6,120 nt of DNA from the NCBI GenBank assembly GCA_029260195.1, contig JAJDDS010000629.1, forward strand, positions 1 to 6,120, written 5' to 3'. The stretch comes from Phycisphaerae bacterium. GTDB lineage: Bacteria; Planctomycetota; Phycisphaerae; UBA1845. The position numbers and the translations under genes are program-made. This document shows positions 1-6,097 of this stretch, piece after piece. The notes beneath the pieces were generated by a model. It ran no database searches. It saw only the letters and a program-made list of their open reading frames with translations, and was not told the DNA's origin. Within the stretch, counting starts at the first letter, position 1; the number at the start of each line of letters is the position of its first letter.

Positions 1-249
1 GATGGCGCCGGATTCGTATCGTCTTACCGCGAGCTCAAACGGTCGCCACGTTTCGGGGTCGTTTGATTTCGCATGACGCATCGTGACCGGATCGTACGGT
101 ACTTTCGTCCATCGTGCCCCGCGCTCCACCAGCCTCCAAACAACCCATTGCGGCCGCGCCGTCAGCTCGCTCGGCACTCCGTCCTTCTCGAGCTTGAGGA
201 CTCGGGGCCGGGCCGTCTTTCCCTTCGCATGAATTCGCGCATCGACCAT
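1..249 (-). CDS. DNA primase/polymerase (prim-pol type), N-terminal part only
   Basis: This is the 5' end of a gene running leftwards out of the window; 83 codons are visible with no stop. The diagnostic block is ELTARPQWVVWRLVER followed by WTKVPYDPVTMRHAKSNDPETW and FELAVRRYESGA. This pattern (ARPQWVVWR, then KVPY-P, then a S-DP-TW box and an F-EA-Y segment) is the usual N-terminus of phage/plasmid/integrated-element primase-polymerases, which start element DNA replication, often fused to a helicase. The catalytic residues lie beyond the edge, so activity cannot be judged. Start choice is uncertain: ATG at 249 has no clear Shine-Dalgarno sequence, while GTG at 177, just before the conserved block, follows AAGGACGGA and gives a start typical of the family. 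The frame is open back to a stop at 358-360. Family call fairly sure; start not. Confidence 0.72.
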   Translation of the reverse strand, partial: MVDARIHAKGKTARPRVLKLEKDGVPSELTARPQWVVWRLVERGARWTKVPYDPVTMRHAKSNDPETWRPFELAVRRYESGAI

Positions 250-346
250 TCGATTCAGTTTGGTCGAAAACCGGTCGGCGCGACTGACGAGTGCCTGACA
301 TGACGATGACAAACAGCGCCTCTCATCGGGCAGGCGGGGGTTGAGC

Positions 347-369
347 CGCACGGTGACCTATTAGGTGCG
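347..369. promoter_or_regulatory. Inverted repeats in the divergent intergenic region
   Basis: CGCAC (347-351) pairs with GTGCG (365-369), and inside it ACCT (356-359) pairs with AGGT (363-366). The site lies between the leftward primase gene and the rightward 47-residue gene, where an operator for a small regulator would be expected. The arms are short and no clear -35/-10 pair is visible, so this is only a weak candidate. Confidence 0.2.
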
Positions 370-379
370 ATGCGACTTG

Positions 380-415
380 GGCACCGCCAAAGCTTGAGCG
401 GTGCCAAAGCGGCAC
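380..415 (+). promoter_or_regulatory. Overlapping alternative hairpins in the leader of the small gene
   Basis: GGCACCGC (380-387) and GCGGTGCC (398-405) form a perfect 8-base-pair stem with a 10-base loop. The right arm can instead fold forward: GTGCC (401-405) pairs with GGCAC (411-415) across a 5-base loop. The two folds share bases 401-405, so only one can form at a time. The second hairpin ends just before the GGGGG ribosome-site region of the gene at 427. This arrangement could control translation or transcription. As double-stranded DNA it could equally be a protein-binding site for the divergent promoters. The base pairing is seen directly; the function is inferred. Confidence 0.4.
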
Positions 416-426
416 GGGGGTAAAGA

Positions 427-570
427 ATGAACGAGGAAGAACTCAAACAGGCCATGCGTGAGACAGCGGCAGCGATTGACCACTTCTTGGAACAGCAGAT
501 GGAAGCCAAGCGGGAGGCGAAACGGGCAGGCACCGGCGACGAAGGGTGTCGGCGTTGTCACGAAGACTGA
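427..570 (+). CDS. Small 47-residue protein with Cys-x-x-Cys-His tail
   Basis: ATG at 427 to TGA at 568-570 gives 47 residues. The start is preceded by a purine-rich tract (GGGGGTAAAGA) at normal ribosome-site distance. The N-terminal two thirds is a highly charged amphipathic helix (EEELKQAMRETAAAIDHFLEQQMEAKREAKRA). After a Gly-rich turn the chain ends GCRRCHED, with Cys41, Cys44 and His45, a possible metal ligand set. CxxCH is formally also the heme-attachment motif, but there is no signal peptide, so cytochrome is unlikely. No family is recognised. It is divergent from the primase gene and convergent with the ATPase operon, so it is a single-gene unit in this window. It could be a small regulator or accessory protein of a mobile element; that is inference. 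Confidence 0.5.
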   Translation: MNEEELKQAMRETAAAIDHFLEQQMEAKREAKRAGTGDEGCRRCHED

Positions 571-666
571 GTGGCCGCACCGCCGGGCGGGGGGTAGCGT
601 AACCCGTGCGTCTTACGTCCTGTGCTCGGGTAAGTTGGCCCGTAGGACCGGATCTGCCAGATGGCG

Positions 667-709
667 CGCGTGAACCCATCAGGCCACCGATCGCTTGACG
701 GTGCACGCG
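667..709. terminator. Bulged inverted repeat downstream of the operon
   Basis: On the right, 699-709 (CGGTGCACGCG) is contiguous. On the left it matches two blocks, CGCGTG (667-672) and CACCG (685-689), separated by a 12-base bulge; the apical loop is 9 bases. It lies about 70 bases beyond the stop of the Hsp70-like gene, where the leftward transcript should end. There is no T-run, so it is at best a weak terminator candidate. The rest of 571-776 shows no convincing gene on either strand. Confidence 0.2.
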
Positions 710-776
710 TGATGTCACTGACGATGACGCCGCACGGATTGTGGCGAACAACGAAACGGGGGCGAAGTCCGCCAAG

Positions 777-2255
777 CTACACCATGTCCTTGCTCACGAA
801 CGGACGCTGTGGTTTCGCGCGCCGTCTGGGCGGAACATCCTCTATGTCACCTGGCCTCGTCACCATGCCAATATCCGTTTCCGGATAGCTCAGTCCGAAG
901 GCGACGGCAAGTCGGTGGTAGCCGTTGTCGCTGATTTCAGCTTCTAGATTGTCTGGCTTGGTCATTGCAAGTGGTAGTACTCCCCGGCAGGGCGGGTACA
1001 TCTCTTCCACCTTACTGGATATCTGCCCAATGGCTTCCTGGTAAAACCGCATGTCCTTGGCACCGCCGGCTAGAAACACTGGCATTCCTTCGTGCCAACG
1101 CTTCGAGTGGGGATCGCGCCTAGTTTTCAGGTCGATCAGCGTTTGCCAGACCATCTGTGAACATTTCTTGCTGTAGGTTAGGTCACTATCTTGAATGCGG
1201 TCTAGCAGTACACGCTCAGGTTCAGGTGACAAGTGCTGTTCGATCGGGTCCGGAATGGGCTCGACCGGGTCCCAATGGACCAGCTTGCTCAGTGTTTGAT
1301 CCGGAACTGTTGAACGGATGACCTCGACCCGGTTTCGGTGCAGCACCATCGCTCCTAATTCGCGCACATCCGCGGTCAGCAACTCATAGCGATCGTCACC
1401 GTCCTTCTCGTGGAGAATAAAGCTGCATACATCCAACGTTCTAGCTCCGATGTCCATCAGAATGTGCAGGCCTTCGTCGCGCAGATGGGACCGAGCGTAG
1501 CCGACGACCTCAGCAGCGACTTCGGGGATCAACTTCACCTCTGCGGAAGGCCCATTCTGGCAGTCGACGAATCCGCCAACACCGCTTGCCGCATCGTCTC
1601 TTTTGATCTGGACTTCCAAAGCATTCTTTGCGCTGCTCAAGTCTATCTTGTCGCTCGCCGCCGACAGATGCCATGCCGCGGCAGCGATACGAAGGTAGTC
1701 ATGACACAGCGACCGATTGGCGAAGTCGGCCGAGGGCAGCCCAATGTTGACTTGCCAGTCCAGGACAAAATCGGCGTAGCTGCTCTTGTGTGCGTCCGCA
1801 AACCAACGCCGCGTATGCGTCAGTGCAAGTGCCAAGAACGCCACGGCAACAGCATGGGAATCCAACGTGACGGGTCCGTCATCACCGGTGACTACGAGAT
1901 CCCGCTTCGACTGCATCAAATAGTACTTGACATCGCGGACGTGGACGCCGTTACGTAGAGAGGTCAATGAAGCCTCGCCGCTGTCGCTTACCCAAAGTGC
2001 AGATGGAAGCAGATACAAAGACGAAGCGTGCGACGCGGGGCCGAACGGAACTGCGAATGCCCGATCGCGCTCGTAGGGAGTCCGCACTACGATTTTCGTG
2101 CAGGACGTGCCAAAATCCAATCCGATAACAACATCGCAAATCGAACCGACGCGTTTCGCATCGGGCTGTGACTTAGCTGCCTGCTTGCCGCCGTAGCGAT
2201 GAGGTCTGAAGGAACCTCTAAGCCACGAAGCAACAGACCGGATCAGATGTTTCAT
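777..2255 (-). CDS. Hsp70/actin-fold ATPase without substrate-binding domain
   Basis: A 492-residue protein with the nucleotide-binding signatures of the Hsp70/actin superfamily in the right order. Phosphate-1 is GLDFGTSCTKIVV (about 45-57, Asp47). A connect-1-like segment IPEVAAEVVGYA (243-254) corresponds to EPTAAA-AYG of Hsp70. Phosphate-2 is MDIGARTLDVCSF (267-279, Asp268), where the usual GGGT reads GART. The adenosine motif is VFLAGGAKD (393-401), then a terminal helix HRLAVAFGLSYPE (447-459). The chain ends about 35 residues later in a basic Pro/Arg tail, so the Hsp70 peptide-binding domain is absent and the protein is probably an ATP-driven switch rather than a general chaperone. The first ~40 residues are basic, including an amphipathic MKHLIRSVASWLRGSFR. 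ATG at 2255 has GGAG (2264-2267) eight bases upstream. It lies 23 bases after the helicase stop, so the two are almost surely co-transcribed and probably work together. ParM- or MreB-like filament formation is not excluded. Fold call firm, role unknown. Confidence 0.85.
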   Translation of the reverse strand: MKHLIRSVASWLRGSFRPHRYGGKQAAKSQPDAKRVGSICDVVIGLDFGTSCTKIVVRTPYERDRAFAVPFGPASHASSLYLLPSALWVSDSGEASLTSLRNGVHVRDVKYYLMQSKRDLVVTGDDGPVTLDSHAVAVAFLALALTHTRRWFADAHKSSYADFVLDWQVNIGLPSADFANRSLCHDYLRIAAAAWHLSAASDKIDLSSAKNALEVQIKRDDAASGVGGFVDCQNGPSAEVKLIPEVAAEVVGYARSHLRDEGLHILMDIGARTLDVCSFILHEKDGDDRYELLTADVRELGAMVLHRNRVEVIRSTVPDQTLSKLVHWDPVEPIPDPIEQHLSPEPERVLLDRIQDSDLTYSKKCSQMVWQTLIDLKTRRDPHSKRWHEGMPVFLAGGAKDMRFYQEAIGQISSKVEEMYPPCRGVLPLAMTKPDNLEAEISDNGYHRLAVAFGLSYPETDIGMVTRPGDIEDVPPRRRAKPQRPFVSKDMV

Positions 2256-2263
2256 TCAACTTT

Positions 2264-2267
2264 CTCC
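2264..2267 (-). promoter_or_regulatory. Ribosome binding site of the Hsp70-like gene
   Basis: On the minus strand the 23-base gap between the two operon genes reads ...ACGGAGAAAGTTGA before the ATG. GGAG stands eight bases before the start codon. This gives the second gene its own ribosome site, so its translation need not depend on coupling to the helicase, and it supports ATG at 2255 as the start. Confidence 0.6.
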
Positions 2268-2278
2268 GTCTCGCGCTC

Positions 2279-5200
2279 TCAAAGAACGCGAATCAACGCG
2301 AGCAAGATCTCGTCGTGTCGGTACCGAATGCCTCGCCGTTCCTCGATGGCCAGTTCCTGGCGCTCAACCCGGCTCTCCAAGGCATGGATGCGCCCCTCCG
2401 TGGCTTTGACCAACGAAGCCCGAGCGCTGAGACGATGTTGCTCTCGGACTTTCTCCATTTTGCAGCGCTGGTTGTCTAAGTGGCGGCGCAGGTTGCGCAG
2501 CTGGAGGTCGACGCGGTCTTCGTTCTGTCGGCGGACATCTTCGACGTAGGCGTCAAAACTCTCTTCGATCTGGCTGAATAGAACCCCATCCGCGATCTGG
2601 GCAGCAGCCTGCAAGTCAACAACGCGGCCCCCATCGAACCAGTCTACACCCGCTTGGGCCGACGCGTTTGCGAGTCGTTCAGCAACGGCTGCGTCGAACG
2701 AAGCGTCCGGTGCACTTATGGATGCGACGGCGAAGACGAGCTTCTCGGATGCCTGCAGACCTTCGACTGACCATCGTGCTGCCGCCAACACATAATCACC
2801 TGGTGCTAATCCCGTTCCCTGTATGTCGGACGAGAACAGTTTTACGCTGACTGCGGGGCTCAACTGCTCTTCTTGTTCTGTGATCGTCTCGCTTACGAAC
2901 CTCACCAGTGGATGGAACTGATTGATCAATTCTACTGCTGCTGAACTGGCCGATATGGTGCGATTCTCAAACCTGCATACGATCGGCCTGGGGGCGTTGT
3001 GCAATAATCGAGTTGGTGCGGCTAGGCGGCGCTTACGAGCAAAACCGTCCAATGCCTGCTTGGCGGAAGCGCTAAGCTGGATCTCGTAGTCTTGATCGCC
3101 TTCCCGCAACTGCTTGAATGTGCATCCGGGATAGTGCATCGTAAAGAAATCGATGATGTACGATTGCAAGTCATTGCCAGTGATGCGACGGTTCATGTCG
3201 CGGGCTGCGTGTACCTGATTGAGGATGTAATCGCCGTAGGCAACCAGGTGTGCCGCCTCGGATTCCAGTTGTGCCTGTTCCCTTTTTAAGTTCTCAAGTG
3301 CCTGGGCCGTCTGATCGATTCTGGCTTCCTGCTGCTGGGGCGTGAGATGGTCAGAGAGCAGGTCGAACTCCAGCTTTCGGATTTGGTCTCCGAGGACCGC
3401 TTCAAAGTCCCCAAGCGCTTGGCGGCAGAGGTCGAGCTTCTCATATAGTCGCGCGTAGATGCGGGCGTCAATCGTGCCGGCATAGAGCAGATTCCAGATG
3501 AGGATGCGTGACGCCTTCTGTCCGAGGCGATCCAAACGACCGATTCTCTGCTCAACGCGCATGGGATTCCAGGGAAGGTCGTAGTTAATCAGTACGCGAC
3601 AGAACTGCAGGTCGATACCTTCGCTGCCTATCTCGGAAGACAGCAGCATTCGGATAGTCGAATCATCGCGAAACCTATCGAGAATTCTCTCTTTTGATTC
3701 CTTGATGCCGCCGTGCATTACCAGATTTGAGATGCCAACCGAGGAAAGTCGCTCACCAAGATAGTTGAGTGTCTCCCGGAAGGTCGAAAACAGTACGACC
3801 TTCTCATCGGGATGCTCGTCGAAGAACTGCTCTAACATAAGTTGAACACGTTCGTACTTTGAATCGTGGCTCATCAAGTCTTCGACACTACCAAAGCCAT
3901 CCACGCGATCCATAATAGCTTGAGTCAATGGGCCCACTTCGACTTCGCGGTCGTCGTCGCGGGCGGCCGCACGAATTTCATCGATGTTGTCGCGGCGCTG
4001 ACGCCAAGCCCGAAGTGTTGCCGCCATCGAACTGGACATCTGGCGCTGAGGGGTGCTTAGGATGAATCTCTCGTTCACATCGCGCGACAAAGCGTAGTCG
4101 ATTACAAAATCCGTGACCGCGGTGTAGAAGGCCTGCTCAGGTGGTGTCATGGTCACGGCTTCGGCTTGCGGCTCGCGGACCACCCGCCACTCCTTGACGT
4201 CCCGCTTCCTGGTGCGAGTGATCACGTAAGCGAGCGGATTGATCATCTCCAAACGGCGTGCCAAGTCGGCACGGTTAGCGCGGTCGGTGAGGCAGTCGCT
4301 TTCTTGCAGAGCTTGTCTTATGGCGTCGAGTTGGCGATTGCCTTGAAGTAAGGGATGGGTTTCCGCTCGAGCAAGTATTTCCACTAACGTTGCGGCCGCC
4401 GGATTTGCCGTAAGTATGTGGTCGCGTGCTTCAACCAAAGGACGGCTCGCTTCCAGGATTAACTGAAGATCCTGTGGCCGTTGGAAAGTATCGCCGTCAA
4501 GCAGGCTGAGCAAGGACAGCAGATCTTGGTTGTAGTTATGGATTGGCGTGGCGGTCAAGAGCAATAAGTTCTCGGCAACCGGCCGAAACAAGTGGCCCAG
4601 CTCGTTCGTTTGAGATTCGGGATTGCGCATGTAGTGCGCTTCGTCGACGATCAGCAGGTCGATAATATGGTCATCATGCTCGCGCGATCGCAAGTAACGA
4701 GCCAGTTCCGCGGTCGCGTTGCTCATTTCGTCAACATCATCGTCCCAACCGCGATGGGGTCGGGTGCCCTCCATGCTGCAGATGAGCGCGTAGCCGTGCA
4801 TACTCGCAAGGGGCTCACGTAGCCGTTGGAGCAGTTCCGCTGCCTTGACAATATCCGCTCGCACTCCGATCTTGTGAGCCAGTTCGCGCTGCCATTTCTC
4901 GCGTAGCATAGCTGGACAAAGCACGAGCAAACGACGCAAGTCGAACCGGCTGCGAAGCTCGGTCCAAATGAGCCCCGCTTCGATCGTCTTGCCCAACCCG
5001 ACCTCGTCGGCAATCAGCAGCGCGTTGCTCGGTGAATGGAGGAACCGCAGCACTGGTTTGAACTGGTACGGATAGAAATCTGTGTTCGTCGTCTCCATAC
5101 TGTAGATTACGTCCGCCAGACGCCCAGTTAGCCTGACATGCGTTAGCGTGCGGCGCAGGTCGACGGCACGGCCGAGCTTGCCCTGTTCGAGCAAATCGAC

Positions 5201-5392
5201 AGGACTCTCACGCTCGGCAGGGACCGGTTCGATTTGATCGCTTGGGATCCACTGCGTCGTGTCGGGGAACTTGACCTGGTAGCGACTGCCACGCCCCGGC
5301 CGCCCAGGTCGCGTCCTGCCCGAGAGGATTCCGATACGCGTGGGATCACCCGTCAGCCGAACGCGTGTGTTTGCGGTGAACTCGTTGGCCAC
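2279..5392 (-). CDS. SNF2/RapA-type helicase-like ATPase
   Basis: A superfamily 2 DNA-dependent ATPase of the SNF2 family, closest in motif wording to RapA and to SNF2 proteins of defence loci. Numbered from GTG 5392 (1037 residues): SH3/Tudor-like beta domain about 5-57 (TRVRLTGDPTRIGIL...YQVKFPDTTQWI); YPYQFKPV near 107; motif I DEVGLGKTIEAG from 129; Ia VLCPAMLREKW near 158; motif II DEAH 250-253; motif III LTATP 279-283; IV VVLFSTF near 532; V SSEIGSEGIDLQ near 585; VI EQRIGRLDRLGQ near 614. All are intact, so ATP-driven translocation or remodelling of DNA is expected. Residues ~670-718 and ~953-1023 look like coiled coils around a domain I do not recognise. The frame extends 47 codons to a TTG at 5533, but that TTG lacks a Shine-Dalgarno sequence and the extension looks non-conserved; GTG 5392 is preceded by GAGGATGGAAG and starts just before the SH3-like domain. 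Related to DISARM DrmD and DpdE in general architecture, but none of their partner genes is visible. Confidence 0.9.
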   Translation of the reverse strand: MANEFTANTRVRLTGDPTRIGILSGRTRPGRPGRGSRYQVKFPDTTQWIPSDQIEPVPAERESPVDLLEQGKLGRAVDLRRTLTHVRLTGRLADVIYSMETTNTDFYPYQFKPVLRFLHSPSNALLIADEVGLGKTIEAGLIWTELRSRFDLRRLLVLCPAMLREKWQRELAHKIGVRADIVKAAELLQRLREPLASMHGYALICSMEGTRPHRGWDDDVDEMSNATAELARYLRSREHDDHIIDLLIVDEAHYMRNPESQTNELGHLFRPVAENLLLLTATPIHNYNQDLLSLLSLLDGDTFQRPQDLQLILEASRPLVEARDHILTANPAAATLVEILARAETHPLLQGNRQLDAIRQALQESDCLTDRANRADLARRLEMINPLAYVITRTRKRDVKEWRVVREPQAEAVTMTPPEQAFYTAVTDFVIDYALSRDVNERFILSTPQRQMSSSMAATLRAWRQRRDNIDEIRAAARDDDREVEVGPLTQAIMDRVDGFGSVEDLMSHDSKYERVQLMLEQFFDEHPDEKVVLFSTFRETLNYLGERLSSVGISNLVMHGGIKESKERILDRFRDDSTIRMLLSSEIGSEGIDLQFCRVLINYDLPWNPMRVEQRIGRLDRLGQKASRILIWNLLYAGTIDARIYARLYEKLDLCRQALGDFEAVLGDQIRKLEFDLLSDHLTPQQQEARIDQTAQALENLKREQAQLESEAAHLVAYGDYILNQVHAARDMNRRITGNDLQSYIIDFFTMHYPGCTFKQLREGDQDYEIQLSASAKQALDGFARKRRLAAPTRLLHNAPRPIVCRFENRTISASSAAVELINQFHPLVRFVSETITEQEEQLSPAVSVKLFSSDIQGTGLAPGDYVLAAARWSVEGLQASEKLVFAVASISAPDASFDAAVAERLANASAQAGVDWFDGGRVVDLQAAAQIADGVLFSQIEESFDAYVEDVRRQNEDRVDLQLRNLRRHLDNQRCKMEKVREQHRLSARASLVKATEGRIHALESRVERQELAIEERRGIRYRHDEILLALIRVL

Positions 5393-5735
5393 AGGTCTTC
5401 CATCCTCACCGATTTGCGGCAACCTACTTTCGGTTCCATCCGGCGAGGAGTATCCACAACGAACGCTGCGTAGTTCATGCGGATGAACGAGTCCACGCCG
5501 AGGCAGGTTGCACCATTCCCGTGTGACTGGCAAACCGACACAATATGAATGGTACTCTTGGAGGCAGGGATGGGCTACACCACGACGTGGCCCTTGCGTA
5601 CTTGCGCCGGGGGAGCTGGGCCGCTAGGAATCGGCCGGCGCCCTCGAATCCTAGAATGGCCGAGAACAATCTGAATGTGAGGCCCGGTGGTGCGTCAGGG
5701 CCTCGGAAGAACCGGACTCGATCAGGAACCGCTGA
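5393..5735. other. Intergenic control region upstream of the operon
   Basis: About 340 bases without a convincing gene. It separates the leftward helicase/Hsp70-like operon from the rightward membrane-protein frame, so both promoters should lie here. Visible items are the 16-base palindrome at 5473-5488, a GGAGG-preceded 34-codon frame at 5570-5674 that does not look like protein, and a CGGACT tandem repeat just beyond at 5736-5753. I could not pick out a persuasive -35/-10 pair. Confidence 0.4.
5473..5488. promoter_or_regulatory. Perfect 16-base palindrome, candidate operator
   Basis: GTTCAT (5473-5478) and ATGAAC (5483-5488) are exact reverse complements around GCGG. Six-base arms with a four-base centre suit a dimeric helix-turn-helix regulator. 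It lies about 80 bases upstream of the preferred GTG start of the helicase gene (5392) but inside the longer TTG-started frame, so it also bears on the start choice. Symmetry is seen directly; operator function is inferred. Confidence 0.4.
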
Positions 5736-5753
5736 CGGACTCGGACTCGGACC
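5736..5753. repeat. Short tandem repeat of CGGACT
   Basis: Three head-to-tail hexamers, the last ending in C instead of T, with another GGACTC nearby at 5714-5719. The unit length is a multiple of three, so copy-number change would not shift the overlapping reading frames. Confidence 0.5.
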
Positions 5754-5846
5754 TTTCGCGCGAGTTTCCGGTATGGGTTTCGGCGGAACGCCTGGGTAGC
5801 ACGTCGTCTCGGCATCTTCGTCTCCACCGCAGCTTTTCTGGCCGCG

Positions 5847-6032
5847 GTGGCGAGTCTGATCTGGTCCACGGCGAGCCCAGCGTACGGGGTCACCGCTCTT
5901 GTCTTTTCGTTGCTCGTCCTTTTCGTGTTCGGCGCGCTCGTCACGGAGAAGTGGGTCAAGCTCGCGGCGGATGTCTACGCGCACCGCCTGCTCGAACCGA
6001 CCGACGTGATGGTTTCGCGGAGTCAATACTGA
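5847..6032 (+). CDS. Small two-helix membrane protein, 5' end unresolved
   Basis: The frame ending with TGA at 6030-6032 is open from 5736 and encodes a clear membrane-protein pattern. A basic stretch (RRNAWVARR) is followed by a hydrophobic helix LGIFVSTAAFLAAVASLIW (5808-5864), a short polar turn STASPAYG, a second helix VTALVFSLLVLFVFGALV (to about 5942), and a polar tail ending KLAADVYAHRLLEPTDVMVSRSQY. Third codon positions are G/C-rich, as expected for a real gene here. The only start codon in frame is GTG at 5847, which would cut the first helix in half, and there is no ATG after the upstream stop at 5733-5735. An upstream segment in another frame, from GTG 5687 (after GAGG), reads LDQEPLTDSDSDLSREFPVWVSAERLG, which looks like a soluble N-terminus. 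A single-base frameshift near 5790-5805 would join the two. No family recognised; expressed divergently from the operon. Confidence 0.45.
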   Translation: MASLIWSTASPAYGVTALVFSLLVLFVFGALVTEKWVKLAADVYAHRLLEPTDVMVSRSQY

Positions 6033-6036
6033 ACCG

Positions 6037-6097
6037 GATCAGGCGGGGCTACGGCCTAGCGCGCGGCGTCGCCCCCAGCACGAATGCAAGCCTGATC
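6037..6097. repeat. Inverted repeat after the membrane-protein frame
   Basis: GATCAGGC (6037-6044) and GCCTGATC (6090-6097) are perfect complements 45 bases apart. Between them are short self-complementary pieces such as GCTAcggccTAGC. It begins four bases after the stop of the plus-strand frame, so it may fold at the end of that transcript. There is no T-run, so a classical terminator is not supported. Confidence 0.3.

Noticed and set aside
35..301. 88-codon minus-strand open frame at the left edge
   Set aside because: It overlaps the primase frame on the same strand and reads as low-complexity Gly/Arg/Ala sequence with no domain; the shifted frame carries the recognisable primase signature.
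301..728. TGACGATGAC repeated at 301-310 and 719-728, flanking the small gene
   Set aside because: Repeats of ten bases are expected by chance many times in a 6-kb window, and the flanks do not match, so an att-site reading is not supported.
741..947. Plus-strand frame from GTG 741, reading VANNETGAKSAKLHHVLAHERT...
   Set aside because: The first dozen codons look protein-like, but there is no ribosome site and most of it is antisense to the end of the Hsp70-like gene.
1410..1958. 182-codon plus-strand open frame inside the Hsp70-like gene
   Set aside because: It is fully antisense to a well-supported gene, has no domain-like sequence and is explained by the codon bias of the opposite strand.
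2279..5392. Assignment of the helicase as DISARM DrmD or DpdE
   Set aside because: Motifs and architecture are similar, but these are shared by the wider RapA-like group and none of the diagnostic partner genes is in the window.
5570..5674. 34-codon plus-strand frame with a good GGAGG five bases before the ATG
   Set aside because: The ribosome site is attractive, but the translation (MGYTTTWPLRTCAGGAGPLG...) has no protein-like pattern and the third positions are not notably G/C-rich; too short to support alone.
5475..6026. 183-codon minus-strand open frame at the right end
   Set aside because: Its first half is the charged mirror of the two-helix membrane frame and the remainder is Arg/Pro/Ser-rich without a recognisable fold; no ribosome site was seen.
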